DNA of 64,000 bases. Source: Luteimonas terrae. GTDB lineage: Bacteria; Pseudomonadota; Gammaproteobacteria; Xanthomonadales; Xanthomonadaceae. Every line of letters starts with the position of its first letter. Within the stretch, counting starts at the first letter, position 1. This document shows positions 31,910-41,338 of this stretch, piece after piece. The notes below the pieces were generated by a model that worked only from the letters and a program-made list of their open reading frames with translations, did no database searches and had not been told where the DNA came from. The DNA lies in the NCBI RefSeq assembly GCF_004358165.1, contig NZ_SMTG01000002.1:744001-808000 (forward strand), written 5' to 3'. Made by a program: the position numbers and the translations under genes.

Positions 31910-34900
31910 GCTGGGACGATGCGATCGACGGCGTCGACCGCGACACGCCGGGCGCGCACGTGCCGCGTGCGGTGCGCGTGGCAACGCGCATGCGCGCGGC
32001 CGCCAACGATGACGTCTCCCACGATGCCGACGACGACCAGCCGCCGTATGCCGAACTGCATTGCCTGTCGGATTTCTCGTTCCTGCGCGGCGCATCCAGC
32101 GCGGAGCAGCTGTTCGCGCGCGCCGTGCACTGCGGTTACGGCGCGTTGGCGATCACCGACGAGTGTTCGCTGGCGGGCATCGTGCGCGGCTACGACGCCA
32201 GCCGGGCGACGGGCCTGAAGCTGATCGTCGGCAGCGAGTTCCGCCTGCTCGACGACACGCGGTTCGTGCTGCTGGTCGAAAGCCGCGCCGGTTATACCCA
32301 GCTCTGCGCATTGATCACCCGCGGCCGGCGTGCCGGCACCAAGGGGCAGTACCGGCTGTCGCGTGCGGATGTCGAGGCCATGTTCCGCGGCAAAACACCC
32401 GGGGTCTTCGCGCTGTGGCTGCCCGGCGCAACGCCCGACGCGCAATCGGGCGCCTGGCTGCGCAGCGTGTTCGGTGATCGCACGCATCTGGCCGTCGAAC
32501 TGCACCGCGAGCGCGACGATGCCGAACGCCTGGCCACGCTGCTGTCACTGTCGCGCACGCTCGACATCCCGGCGCTGGCCAGCGGCGACGTGCACATGGC
32601 CACGCGACGCGAGCGCATCCTGCAGGACACGCTGACCGCGATCCGCCACGTCACGCCGATCGCCGACTGCGGCGCACACCTGTTCCGCAACGGCGAGCGG
32701 CACCTGCGTACGCGCCGGGCGCTGGGCAACATCTACGGCGCTGCGCTGATGCAGGCGGCGGTCGATCTCGCGGCGCGCTGCACGTTCGAGATGGGCGAAC
32801 TGCATTACGACTATCCGGTCGAGCTGGTGCCCGAGGGCCACACGCCGACGACCTGGCTGCGTGCCCTGACGGAAACGGGCATCCGCGAGCGCTGGCCCGG
32901 CGGTCCGCAGCCCAAGGTGCGTGACCTGATCGAGACCGAACTGGCATTGATCGCCAAGCTCAAGTACGAGGCGTTCTTCCTCACCGTCGCCGACATCGTC
33001 CGCTTCGCGCGGGGCGAGGGCATCCTGTGCCAGGGCCGCGGGTCCTCGGCCAATTCCGCGGTCTGCTACGCGCTCGGCATCACTGCGGTCAATCCCGACG
33101 ACACCCGCCTGCTGATGGCGCGCTTCCTGTCGGAGAACCGCAACGAACCGCCGGACATCGACGTCGATTTCGAACACGAACGGCGCGAGGAAGTCATCCA
33201 GTACGTCTACGCCAAGTACGGCCGCGAACGCGCCGCGCTGGCCGCGACCGTCATCGCCTATCGCGGCAAGAGCGCGGTGCGCGACGTCGCCAAGGCCTTC
33301 GGTCTGCCGCCCGACCAGATCGCGCTGCTGGCCAGCTGCTACGGCTGGGGCAATGGCGGCACGCCGATGGAGCAGCGCATCACCGAGGCCGGCTTCGATC
33401 TCGACAATCCCCTGATCGGCCGGATCCTCGTCGTCACCGAGATGCTGCGCGACCACCCGCGGCATCTCTCGCAGCACGTGGGCGGCTTCGTGATCTCCAA
33501 CGAACCGCTGTCGCATCTGGTGCCGATCGAGAACGCGGCGATGGACGACCGCACGATCATCCAGTGGGACAAGGACGATCTGGAATCGATGAAGCTGCTC
33601 AAGGTCGACTGCCTCGCGCTGGGCATGCTGACCTGCATCCGCAAGACGCTCGATCTGGTGCGTGGCCATCGCGGGCGCCGGTTCGAGATCGCGACCCTGC
33701 CGCGTGAGGACGCGCAGACCTACGAGATGATCCAGATCGCCGATACCGTCGGCGTGTTCCAGATCGAATCGCGCGCGCAGATGGCGATGCTGCCGCGGCT
33801 CAAGCCCAGAGAGTTCTACGACCTCGTGGTCGAGGTCGCGATCGTGCGGCCGGGCCCGATCCAGGGCGACATGGTGCATCCCTACCTGCGGCGCCGGCAG
33901 GGCTACGAAGCGGTCACGTATCCGTCCGAAGGCGTGCGCGAGATTCTCGGCCCGACACTGGGCGTGCCGCTGTTCCAGGAACAGGTGATGGAGCTGGTGA
34001 TCCACGCCGGCTACAGCGCCGACGAGGCCGACGGCCTGCGTCGCTCGATGGCCGCCTGGCGGCGCGGCGGCGACATGGAGCCGCATCGCGCGCGCATCCG
34101 CAAGCTGATGGAAGAGAAGGACTACGCGCCGGAGTTCATCGAACAGATCTTCGAGCAGATCAAGGGCTTCGGCTCCTACGGCTTTCCGCAGAGCCACGCG
34201 GCCTCGTTCGCCAAACTCGTCTACGCCAGCTGCTGGCTCAAGCGCCACGAACCGGCGGCCTTCGCCTGCGGGCTGCTCAACGCGCAGCCGATGGGCTTCT
34301 ATTCGCCGAGCCAGATCGTACAGGACGCGCGCCGCGGCAGCCTGCATCGCGATGCGGTGACGGTGCTGCCGATCGACGTCATGCACAGCGACCGCGACTG
34401 CACGCTGGTCGGCGGCGTGCCCTGGCGCAGCGGTGACGCGCCGGGCAGGCAGCCCGACATTCGCCTGGGCCTGCGCCTGATCGCCGGGTTGTCGAAGGAC
34501 TGCGCCGAGGCGATCGTCGCCGCGCGCGCGCAGCGTCCCTTCGCCAGCATCCAGGACCTGTGTCTGCGGGCCGGACTCGACGAGAAGGCCCGCAGCGTGC
34601 TCGCCGAAGCTGGCGCGCTGGCATCGCTGGCCGGGCATCGCAATGCGGCGCGCTGGGCGATGGCCGGCATCGAGCGGCAGCGGCCCCTGCTGCCGGGCAG
34701 TCCGGACGAGGATGCGATCGAACTGCCGATGCCGCGGGCAGGGGAGGAGATCCTGTCCGACTACCGCAGTACCGGCCTGACGCTGGGACCGCATCCGATG
34801 TCGCTGCTGCGGCCGCGCATGCGCGAGCGGCGGATCATCGGCCTGCAGGACCTGCAGCAGCGGCGCCACGGCAGCGGCGTGCATGTCGCCGGGCTGGTCA

Positions 34901-35154
34901 CGCAGCGGCAGCGCCCCGCAACGGCCAAGGGCACGATCTTCGTCACGCTGGAGGACGAGACCGGAATGATCAACGTCATCGTCTGGCCGCATCTGGCGTT
35001 GCGGCGCCGCCGTGCGCTGCTGGAATCGCGGCTGATGGCGGTGCGCGGCCGCTGGGAGCGCGTCGACGGCGTGGCGCATCTGATCGCCGGCGATCTGGAA
35101 GACCTCAGCGGGATGCTCGGCGGCATGCAGCTGCCCTCGCGCGATTTCCATTGA
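31906..35154 (+). CDS. dnaE2: Error-prone DNA polymerase DnaE2
   Basis: 1082 residues, the length of DnaE2 rather than DnaE1 (about 1160-1190). PHP domain from about residue 46 ([23 protein letters not shown]), polymerase core with catalytic Asp417, Asp419 and Asp421 in [20 protein letters not shown], helix-hairpin-helix near 880, C-terminal OB fold ([16 protein letters not shown]) at about 985-1060. No epsilon/tau-binding tail. It is the catalytic subunit of the ImuABC mutasome. Confidence 0.95.
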   Translation: MSWDDAIDGVDRDTPGAHVPRAVRVATRMRAAANDDVSHDADDDQPPYAELHCLSDFSFLRGASSAEQLFARAVHCGYGALAITDECSLAGIVRGYDASRATGLKLIVGSEFRLLDDTRFVLLVESRAGYTQLCALITRGRRAGTKGQYRLSRADVEAMFRGKTPGVFALWLPGATPDAQSGAWLRSVFGDRTHLAVELHRERDDAERLATLLSLSRTLDIPALASGDVHMATRRERILQDTLTAIRHVTPIADCGAHLFRNGERHLRTRRALGNIYGAALMQAAVDLAARCTFEMGELHYDYPVELVPEGHTPTTWLRALTETGIRERWPGGPQPKVRDLIETELALIAKLKYEAFFLTVADIVRFARGEGILCQGRGSSANSAVCYALGITAVNPDDTRLLMARFLSENRNEPPDIDVDFEHERREEVIQYVYAKYGRERAALAATVIAYRGKSAVRDVAKAFGLPPDQIALLASCYGWGNGGTPMEQRITEAGFDLDNPLIGRILVVTEMLRDHPRHLSQHVGGFVISNEPLSHLVPIENAAMDDRTIIQWDKDDLESMKLLKVDCLALGMLTCIRKTLDLVRGHRGRRFEIATLPREDAQTYEMIQIADTVGVFQIESRAQMAMLPRLKPREFYDLVVEVAIVRPGPIQGDMVHPYLRRRQGYEAVTYPSEGVREILGPTLGVPLFQEQVMELVIHAGYSADEADGLRRSMAAWRRGGDMEPHRARIRKLMEEKDYAPEFIEQIFEQIKGFGSYGFPQSHAASFAKLVYASCWLKRHEPAAFACGLLNAQPMGFYSPSQIVQDARRGSLHRDAVTVLPIDVMHSDRDCTLVGGVPWRSGDAPGRQPDIRLGLRLIAGLSKDCAEAIVAARAQRPFASIQDLCLRAGLDEKARSVLAEAGALASLAGHRNAARWAMAGIERQRPLLPGSPDEDAIELPMPRAGEEILSDYRSTGLTLGPHPMSLLRPRMRERRIIGLQDLQQRRHGSGVHVAGLVTQRQRPATAKGTIFVTLEDETGMINVIVWPHLALRRRRALLESRLMAVRGRWERVDGVAHLIAGDLEDLSGMLGGMQLPSRDFH

Positions 35155-35180
35155 AGCGGCGGGTGCTTGGTGCGGTGATT

Positions 35181-35193
35181 GTTATGTTGTAAC
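35181..35193. promoter_or_regulatory. Zur-like palindrome upstream of the methyltransferase
   Basis: GTTATGTTGTAAC forms a 13-bp near-palindrome in an AT-rich patch 33 bp before the methyltransferase ATG. It differs at two positions from GTTATATTATAAC, the type of site bound by zinc-uptake repressors. No zinc gene is adjacent, so this is tentative. Confidence 0.25.
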
Positions 35194-35226
35194 TTTCGCG
35201 TCCCGGATTCGCACGCGCAGGGCCCG

Positions 35227-35988
35227 ATGTCGCTGTTTCAACGGATCGCCGATCTGCAGGGCGATCGCCCCTGGGGCGCCATGCTCGACGCCGGCACCGG
35301 TCGCAACTCGATGCGCTGGCTGCTGTCGCTGGAGACCGAACGCTGGACCGCCGTGACCGGCGCCGCTTCGATGGCGCGTCAGGTCGAGACCGAACTGGGC
35401 ACCCGCACGCGTGACGCGGACCGGCTGGTCGTCGGCAACTGGACCGACCCGGACCTGCTGGCCGGCGAACGCTACGACACCGTGCTCGCCGACTATCTGC
35501 TCGGCGCGATCGAGGGCTTCGCACCGTACTGGCAGGACCGCCTGTTCGAACGCCTGCACGGACTGGTCGCGCCCGGTGGGCGGTTGTACGTCGTCGGTCT
35601 GGAACCCTATGTGCCGCAGCTGCCCGATACGCTCGATGCCGCCGGCAGCCTGGTCACGCGGATCGGTCGCCTGCGCGACGCCTGCCTGCTGCTGGCGGGC
35701 GACCGGCCGTATCGCGAGTATCCGGCGCCGTGGACGCTGCGCCAGATCGAACGCGCCGGCTTCCGCGTGCTGCATGCAGAACAGGTGCCGATCCGCTTCG
35801 GCACGCGCTTCGTCGACGGCCAGCTCGACATGTGCACGCGCGTGCTCGAACGTCTCGACGATCGCGCCCTGGCCGCGTCGCTGCAGACGCACGTCGATGC
35901 GTTGCGCATGCACGCGCACATGCACATCGCCGAACACGGCGGTCTGCGCCATGGACACGACTACGTGATCGCCGCCGAGCCGATCTGA
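35227..35988 (+). CDS. Class I SAM-dependent methyltransferase
   Basis: 253 residues. SAM motif I MLDAGTGRNSMRWL near residues 19-32, then VLADYLLGAIEGF (motif II) and LVAPGGRLYVVGLEPY (motif III). The substrate is not predictable. The gene stands alone behind the dnaE2 operon, with its own AT-rich upstream patch. Confidence 0.75.
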   Translation: MSLFQRIADLQGDRPWGAMLDAGTGRNSMRWLLSLETERWTAVTGAASMARQVETELGTRTRDADRLVVGNWTDPDLLAGERYDTVLADYLLGAIEGFAPYWQDRLFERLHGLVAPGGRLYVVGLEPYVPQLPDTLDAAGSLVTRIGRLRDACLLLAGDRPYREYPAPWTLRQIERAGFRVLHAEQVPIRFGTRFVDGQLDMCTRVLERLDDRALAASLQTHVDALRMHAHMHIAEHGGLRHGHDYVIAAEPI

Positions 35989-36050
35989 TTCCTGCCGGCA
36001 ACGTCGGCAAGTCACTGGTGTCCGGCCTGCCCGGATTGCATGATGTCGGC

Positions 36051-36848
36051 ATGCCCCGTCGCAAACCGGACACGCCCGTACCCGCCGGACACGACGTGCC
36101 GCTGCCTGCCGGCCCCGAGACGCCGGTCTATTGCCAGGCCCGCGACTACGCCCCCGACCACGTGATTCCGTTGCACCGGCATCCGGACCGGCACCAGCTG
36201 GTCTACGCCGCGTCCGGCGTGTTCGTCGTGCGGGCAGGGGCCGGGCGCTGGGTCGTGCCGAGCACGCGCGCGATCTGGATGCCGATGGGCATCGCCCATC
36301 AGGTCAGCTGCATCGGTGCGGTGCAGATGCGCAGCGTCTACATCCTCCCGGAGGCGATCGCCGATGCGCCGGCAACCGCGTCGGCAGTGTCGGTCACGCC
36401 GCTGCTGGCAGCATTGCTGCAGGCCGCATCGACGGTACAGGCGCCGTATGCCCGCGAGTCGCGCGACGGTCGACTGATGCAGCTGATCCTCGACGAACTC
36501 TCGACGCTGCCGGCGCTGCCGCTGCATCTGCCCGAACCGGACGATCCGCGTCTGCGCGCGATCGAGCGCTACTGGGACAAACGGCCCGATGACGGCATGT
36601 CGCTGCAGGACTGGGCCGCCCGCCTGGGAGTCGATGCGCGCACGGTGCAGCGTCTGTGCGCGCGCGAACTCGGCATGACATTCGGGCGCTGGCGGCAGCA
36701 GACCCGTCTGCTGCGCGCGCTCGAGCAGCTGGCGGTCGGCGGCAAGGTCATCGATGTCGCGCTGTCGCTGGGCTACGAAAGTCCCAGCGCGTTCACTGCG
36801 ATGTTCAAACGGCGCTTCGGACAGACGCCGACCGAATTCTTCCGGTAG
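36051..36848 (+). CDS. AraC-family transcriptional regulator
   Basis: 265 residues. N-terminal cupin with VIPLHRHPDRHQLVYAASG and WMPMGIAHQV; C-terminal AraC DNA-binding domain with two helix-turn-helices (MSLQDWAARLGVDARTVQRL; VIDVALSLGYESPSAFTAMF, then KRRFGQTPTEFFR). This two-domain form often controls a neighbouring exporter. The Fsr-like exporter gene lies next to it, but convergent rather than divergent. Confidence 0.9.
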   Translation: MPRRKPDTPVPAGHDVPLPAGPETPVYCQARDYAPDHVIPLHRHPDRHQLVYAASGVFVVRAGAGRWVVPSTRAIWMPMGIAHQVSCIGAVQMRSVYILPEAIADAPATASAVSVTPLLAALLQAASTVQAPYARESRDGRLMQLILDELSTLPALPLHLPEPDDPRLRAIERYWDKRPDDGMSLQDWAARLGVDARTVQRLCARELGMTFGRWRQQTRLLRALEQLAVGGKVIDVALSLGYESPSAFTAMFKRRFGQTPTEFFR

Positions 36849-36998
36849 GCCGGTCCCGGACATTCGGCTTCGCAGGGTGAGTAGAGCACGGCCAAACCGG
36901 TCATTGCCGCGCACGGGAAATGGATTCTCGCTGCGCTCCACCATCCGAAGGCTGCATGGCGTGCGCGCTCGAAGATCGACGCGCGCGCGATCGAAGAC

Positions 36999-38219
36999 CT
37001 ACATCTTCCCGCCACTGGTGCGCGGCAACAGCGCGGTGGCCAGACCGAGCAGCGGCAGGAACGCGGTGACCTGGTAGACCCACAGGATGCCGCGCACGTC
37101 GGCCAGCTCGCCGAGCGCGGCCGCGCCGATGCCGCCGATGCCGAACATCAGGCCGAACATCACCCCCGACACCATGCCCACCCGGCCCGGCACCGCTTCC
37201 TGCGCGTAGACGACGAGCGCGGCGAACGCCGACGACATCACCAGGCCGATCAGGATCGACAGCACGGTCGTCGCGACGAGGCCCACGTGGGGCAGGGCGA
37301 GCGCGAACGGCGCGACGCCGAGGAAGGAAATCCAGATCACCGCCTTGCGGCCGATGCGATCGCCGACCGGACCGCCCATGAAGGTGCCGAGCGCAATCGC
37401 GCCGAGGAAGGCGAAGAGGTGCACCTGGCTCTGCTGCACGCTCACGCCGAACCGCTGGATCAGATAGAACGTGAAGTAGTTGGTGAACGAGGCGATGTAG
37501 ACGAACTTCGCGAACATCAGCACCGACACCACCGCGATCGCCTGCACGACTTTCGCCTTCGGCAGACCGGCGCCATGACGCCCGGCAAGATTCGCGAGCC
37601 GCGCCTGACCGTGCTGCACCGACCACTTCGTCAGCCGCAACAGCACGAAGATCGCCAGCGCCGCGACCAGCAGGAACCAGCCGATCGCCGGCTGGCCGTA
37701 CGGAATCACGATCGCGGCCGCCAGCAGCGGCCCGATCGCCGAGCCGGTGTTGCCGCCCACCTGGAACGTCGACTGCGCGGTGCCGAAACGGCCGCCCGAG
37801 CCCATGCGCGCCACGCGCGAGGCTTCGGGATGGAAGGTCGCCGAGCCGACACCGACGATGGCCGCCGACACCAGCAGCATCGGATAGCTGTGCGACAGCG
37901 CCAGCGTCGCGATGCCGGCGAAAGTCACGGCCATGCCGGCCGGCAGCAGATAGGGCATCGGATGCTTGTCGGTGTACAGCCCGATCCAGGGCTGCAGCAG
38001 CGAGGCGGTGATCTGGTAGACCAGTGCGATCAGACCGATCTGGCCGAAACTCAGTTCGAAATCGGCCTTCAGCATCGGGAAGATCGCCGGCAGCATCGCC
38101 TGGATCAGATCGTTGAGCAGATGCGCGAACGCCGCCGCGCCGACGACGCGGATCGCGAAGCCCTGGGGAGCGGTGGGCGTGTCGGTAGCGGGGAGGGGCG
38201 GAGCAGGGGAGTGCGACAT
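36999..38219 (-). CDS. MFS exporter, fosmidomycin-resistance (Fsr) type
   Basis: 406 residues with about 12 membrane segments. The opening AFAHLLNDLIQAMLPAIFPMLK and GLIALVYQITASLLQPWIGLYTDK are typical of Fsr. Motif-A-like GDRIGRKAV lies in the central loop. Proposed role: efflux of fosmidomycin-like or other small toxic compounds; real substrate unknown. The AraC-type gene 150 bp away is the obvious candidate regulator. Confidence 0.88.
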   Translation of the reverse strand: MSHSPAPPLPATDTPTAPQGFAIRVVGAAAFAHLLNDLIQAMLPAIFPMLKADFELSFGQIGLIALVYQITASLLQPWIGLYTDKHPMPYLLPAGMAVTFAGIATLALSHSYPMLLVSAAIVGVGSATFHPEASRVARMGSGGRFGTAQSTFQVGGNTGSAIGPLLAAAIVIPYGQPAIGWFLLVAALAIFVLLRLTKWSVQHGQARLANLAGRHGAGLPKAKVVQAIAVVSVLMFAKFVYIASFTNYFTFYLIQRFGVSVQQSQVHLFAFLGAIALGTFMGGPVGDRIGRKAVIWISFLGVAPFALALPHVGLVATTVLSILIGLVMSSAFAALVVYAQEAVPGRVGMVSGVMFGLMFGIGGIGAAALGELADVRGILWVYQVTAFLPLLGLATALLPRTSGGKM

Positions 38220-38440
38220 CGAAAGGAGCAGCGGCGTACAGCGTCACCGCGACCGCAGGCAGTGTGGGGACGTGCAGGCTAGGCCGATCGGGCAGGTCCG
38301 TCCTGCGCGATCACGACAGCAGCTGTCGCAATTGGGACATTGTGGCGTCCGTTCCGGTTCTGGAAGGGGTCGCACCACACGTCTCGACACACCAGATCCG
38401 CGACGTAGACTTCGACGCACAGGGGATGGAGCGTCATCGA

Positions 38441-38857
38441 ATGGAATCGAAAGCGAAGCAGCTCGTGCTGCTGGCGGCCGCGGCCGTTTGGTCCGCCCCG
38501 GCGGCGGCCCAGCACGTCTATAAACGTGTCAACTGGCAGGGCGCTGTGACCTACCAGTCCGAGCGCTGCAGCGACCGCGACCGGATCGACCGCGTCTACG
38601 ACACCAATCGCGAGATCGAGATCGACGGCCGCGTGGTCCGGAACTTCGTGCCGAGCACGACGTCGCGTGATCCAGGTCTGTCGCGCAGCTATGGGCGCCC
38701 GCAGAACAGCGACGGCAGCTACAAATCCGACGCGGCCTGCGACATTGCGAGAGCGGTCACGAACGGCAATCGCCGCCATCGCAACATCGAGTCGCTGGCC
38801 GGCGACGCGCGGCTGCGCTCCGAGCACTGCAATCACACGCGGGGTCCTGCCGGCTGA
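38441..38857 (+). CDS. DUF4124-type small exported protein
   Basis: 138 residues from ATG 38441, with GGAG 9 nt upstream. Signal peptide (KQLVLLAAAAVWSAPAAAQ), DUF4124 core HVYKRVNWQGAVTYQSERC, a polar middle, and a C-terminal module between Cys residues ending EHCNHTRG. The same architecture is found at 28204. The first core Cys of DUF4124 is replaced by Arg (YKRV instead of HKCA). Function unknown. Confidence 0.7.
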   Translation: MESKAKQLVLLAAAAVWSAPAAAQHVYKRVNWQGAVTYQSERCSDRDRIDRVYDTNREIEIDGRVVRNFVPSTTSRDPGLSRSYGRPQNSDGSYKSDAACDIARAVTNGNRRHRNIESLAGDARLRSEHCNHTRGPAG

Positions 38858-38940
38858 CGCGAGATCACGAACTTGGGGCAGGGTGTTCAAGTCCATCGCG
38901 CAGTCGCATCGATCTGGTGCGCGACGGGACGCTCGAGGGC

Positions 38941-40050
38941 TCAGGGCGCGCCGCGCATTTCCTCGAGCAGCACCGCGACCAGATCCGCAGCGGGCAGTGC
39001 GCGCGCCAGCGGTGCGCCTTGTCCGGCCCATTGCGCCGCGAAGTCGGACACGCCGTGGCGCGCCGCCGCCGTATGCAGCTGTTTGGCTGCATCGTAGGCG
39101 ACCGGATAGTCGGGCGCGGCCGCACTGTCGGACGCATCGAACTGTGCCATCAGCCGGTTGACCAGCCCGCGCGCGGGTCGTCCCGACAGCACGCGCGTCA
39201 GTCGCGTGGTCCGGCTGCGCTCGCTGGCCAGGGCGGCCCGGTACTCCGGCCCTGCGGCCGATTCGGGACACAGCACGAACGCCGTGCCGAGCTGCGCGGC
39301 ACACGCACCCAGGCCGAGCGCTGCGCGGATGCCCTGACCGTCCATGATGCCGCCGGCCGCGATCACCGGCAGCGGCGAATGCGCGCACAGAAGCCGCACC
39401 AGGACGGCGGTGCCCAGCTGCGCATCGGGCGAGTGCGGGTCGAACATGCCGCGGTGTCCGCCAGCTTCGATGCCTTGGGCGACGATCGCGTCGATGTCCG
39501 CTCCCGCGATGCGGTCTGCTTCGCCGGTCGACGTCGCCGTCGCGAGCGTCAGGATGCCGGCATCGCGCAACCGGTCCACCCAGCTGCGCGGCGGCACGCC
39601 GAAATGGAAGCTGACGACCGCCGGACGCGCGTCGAGCAGCAGCGACAGCACGGTTTCGTCGGCCAGAAAGCTCGGATAGATCTCGTGGAGCGCCTCGGGC
39701 GGTGCGGTTCCGAATGCCTCGAACAGCGGGCGGAGCCGTTCGATCCACGCGGCTTCGCGGGCGGCATCACGTACAGCGGGTGCATGCGCGAACACGTTGA
39801 CGTTGAACGGTCGCCCCGTCAGCGCACGGGTCTGCTCGATCATGCGGCCCGCCGCTGCGACATCGCTGGCGCCGATCGCAATCGAACCCAGGCCGCCGGC
39901 GTTCGACACCGCGGCCGCAAGCGCTGGCGTGGAAACACCCGCCATGGGCGACTGGATGATCGGCTGGATGTCGAGTCGTTCCAGGAGCGGATGATGGCAG
40001 GCCTTATGCAGAAGCATTTCGGAGATATGGGAGGACACAGATGGCCACAT
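38941..40050 (-). CDS. Nitronate monooxygenase (2-nitropropane dioxygenase family)
   Basis: 369 residues if started at 40050; ATG 40017 would give 358. The FMN-binding TIM barrel is clear: [82 protein letters not shown]. It oxidises alkyl nitronates such as propionate-3-nitronate. Its 5' end is the immediate neighbour of the dif-borne element: the left junction begins about 14 bp upstream of the longer start. Confidence 0.88.
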   Translation of the reverse strand: MWPSVSSHISEMLLHKACHHPLLERLDIQPIIQSPMAGVSTPALAAAVSNAGGLGSIAIGASDVAAAGRMIEQTRALTGRPFNVNVFAHAPAVRDAAREAAWIERLRPLFEAFGTAPPEALHEIYPSFLADETVLSLLLDARPAVVSFHFGVPPRSWVDRLRDAGILTLATATSTGEADRIAGADIDAIVAQGIEAGGHRGMFDPHSPDAQLGTAVLVRLLCAHSPLPVIAAGGIMDGQGIRAALGLGACAAQLGTAFVLCPESAAGPEYRAALASERSRTTRLTRVLSGRPARGLVNRLMAQFDASDSAAAPDYPVAYDAAKQLHTAAARHGVSDFAAQWAGQGAPLARALPAADLVAVLLEEMRGAP

Positions 40051-41012
40051 TACGACATCCAGAATTTCGCATAATGTACAAAAAGCCTTTGAAAAACAAG
40101 GGCTTGAAGAAGAGGGCGGTTCGGCCCCTCATTACCGCTGAGCAATTCCGAGATGCGCGTGTGTTCGGTGGCTTCACCCGCGAAGAGGTCGCCGAATTTC
40201 TCTGCGTCGGACTTCGCACCGTAGGCCATTGGGAGACCGGCAAAACCCGCGTTCCCTATTCGGCTTTCAAGCTTCTTCGTGTGCTTCGCCATGGCGATTT
40301 GATTGACCCTGCTTGGTCCGAATGGAAGATCTCCCGAGGCATGCTCTGGACTCCTGAGGGGCGCGCTATTGGGCCTCATGAGGGCCAGTGGTTGGGCCTT
40401 CTCGTCGCGCGTGCTCACCTCTCTGCTGACCTGGCTAAAGAGGTCCAGAAGCTGCGTGCACGTATCGCCGAACTGACTGCCGCTGGGGTCGAGGCCGGAG
40501 CGGTAACGGAGCGAAGCGACGGTCTCGCGACGGCCGCTGGCCCCATTGGGCTTGTCTATTCTTCAACAAGTGGTCCGCGCTCTCTGACCGCCTTTCCGGT
40601 TCAGTGGTTTAGCTTGAATTCTTCCTATTGCACTGGCCCATTTATGGGGCCAGAATGGGGCCATGAACGCACCCAAGCCAGAGATACACAAGCTCAACCT
40701 CCGGCTTCCGCCCGAGTTGAAACAGCAGCTGCAGATTTACGCGGACAGCGTGGGCGTGTCGCTCAATGCGGCATGCCTGCTGGCAATCCGGAATTACCTG
40801 CCGTACGCGATGAAGGGTGTGGAGCAGTTCGAGAAGAACGTACCCAAGCCATCTCTCCCGCGAGCCACAAAGGCGCAGTCGGCAATGCCACATCGAAAAG
40901 CCGAACCCGTCTTGCAAAGGCGGGTTGGTCGGAACGAGTCATGCCCTTGCATGAGTGGCAAAAAGGCGAAGGTTTGCCATCCGGAGTGGACCTGACGGGA
41001 GAGCCGCGATGA
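40041..41012 (+). CDS. Xer recombination activation factor-like protein (VC1465/DUF3653 type)
   Basis: 323 residues as read in the integrated state. Core at about residues 12-145: [14 protein letters not shown], a helix-turn-helix ([20 protein letters not shown]) and the DUF3653-like [20 protein letters not shown]. In TLC phage a relative lets XerCD recombine without FtsK. The first residues come from chromosomal DNA left of the junction; from the second ATG (40074) the gene is element-borne. In the excised circle the start would be ATG 41574 (MKSRLRIMYKK). The C-terminal half overlaps another gene in a different frame (40663-40995) and may not be real coding. The stop overlaps the next ATG (ATGA, 41009-41012). 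Confidence 0.65.
   Translation: MATLRHPEFRIMYKKPLKNKGLKKRAVRPLITAEQFRDARVFGGFTREEVAEFLCVGLRTVGHWETGKTRVPYSAFKLLRVLRHGDLIDPAWSEWKISRGMLWTPEGRAIGPHEGQWLGLLVARAHLSADLAKEVQKLRARIAELTAAGVEAGAVTERSDGLATAAGPIGLVYSSTSGPRSLTAFPVQWFSLNSSYCTGPFMGPEWGHERTQARDTQAQPPASARVETAAADLRGQRGRVAQCGMPAGNPELPAVRDEGCGAVREERTQAISPASHKGAVGNATSKSRTRLAKAGWSERVMPLHEWQKGEGLPSGVDLTGEPR
40064..40080 (+). other. Left junction: dif-like half site (XerC arm plus central region)
   Basis: XerC arm ATTTCGCATAA (40064-40074) and centre TGTACA (40075-40080) match dif, but the following bases (AAAAGCCTTTG) do not match a XerD arm. Its last 15 bp repeat exactly at 41587-41601. This is what insertion of a circle at dif leaves on the XerC side. 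Confidence 0.75.
40633..40663. promoter_or_regulatory. Putative operator in front of the RHH gene
   Basis: Inverted repeat CTGGCCC (40633-40639) / GGGCCAG (40647-40653), plus a direct repeat TGGGGCCA at 40645-40652 and 40656-40663, 11 bp apart; the second copy runs into the ATG. The spacing of one helical turn suits cooperative binding of small ribbon-helix-helix dimers. Confidence 0.45.
40663..40995 (+). CDS. Ribbon-helix-helix-like protein with C-terminal SEC-C zinc motif
   Basis: 110 residues. N-terminal half resembles an Arc/MetJ-type DNA-binding domain ([22 protein letters not shown], then [14 protein letters not shown]). The last residues, [20 protein letters not shown], match the SEC-C metal-binding motif (GRN-CPCGSGKK-K-C) with Met for Gly and His for the last Cys. 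The combination is unusual. It may be the repressor of the element, acting on the repeats just upstream. Confidence 0.65.
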   Translation: MNAPKPEIHKLNLRLPPELKQQLQIYADSVGVSLNAACLLAIRNYLPYAMKGVEQFEKNVPKPSLPRATKAQSAMPHRKAEPVLQRRVGRNESCPCMSGKKAKVCHPEWT

Positions 41013-41338
41013 GGCGTCGGCAGTCGAACCCTGAGTATCTCCGGGCTGCTTACCTCCGGGCCCTTGAGGTTGTCGACGCACTCGATAGCGTGCATGCCGA
41101 CAACAAATCTCCGACCCTTGAAGATCGCATTGCTTATGCCGATGCGCGGCGTTCTCTTCAAGCTTTCGCTGATTATTTCCACACCGAACTGTCGATCGTT
41201 GCTCGCCGCGGCGGGCATGGACACCGCGTCCGTGGCGCTGCCGCCGATGCCGTTGCCGGGCGCCAGCCGCGAGGCGGGCGACCCGGCATCGACTTCGACG
41301 GCGACACCCAATCGCGTTCAACAGGTGGCCCGGAATGA
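41009..41338 (+). CDS. Element protein of unknown function (109 aa)
   Basis: 109 residues, with GGGAGAG before the ATG at 41009. Arg-rich start ([21 protein letters not shown]), a helical, negatively charged middle (SPTLEDRIAYADARRSLQAF), and a Gly/Arg-rich tail. No family recognised. The ATG overlaps the stop of the Xer-activator frame and its own stop overlaps the next ATG (41335-41338). Confidence 0.5.
   Translation: MRRRQSNPEYLRAAYLRALEVVDALDSVHADNKSPTLEDRIAYADARRSLQAFADYFHTELSIVARRGGHGHRVRGAAADAVAGRQPRGGRPGIDFDGDTQSRSTGGPE

Noticed and set aside
36849-36998. Divergent operator between the AraC regulator and the exporter
   Set aside because: The two genes are convergent, so this gap carries their 3' ends; no symmetrical site was seen.
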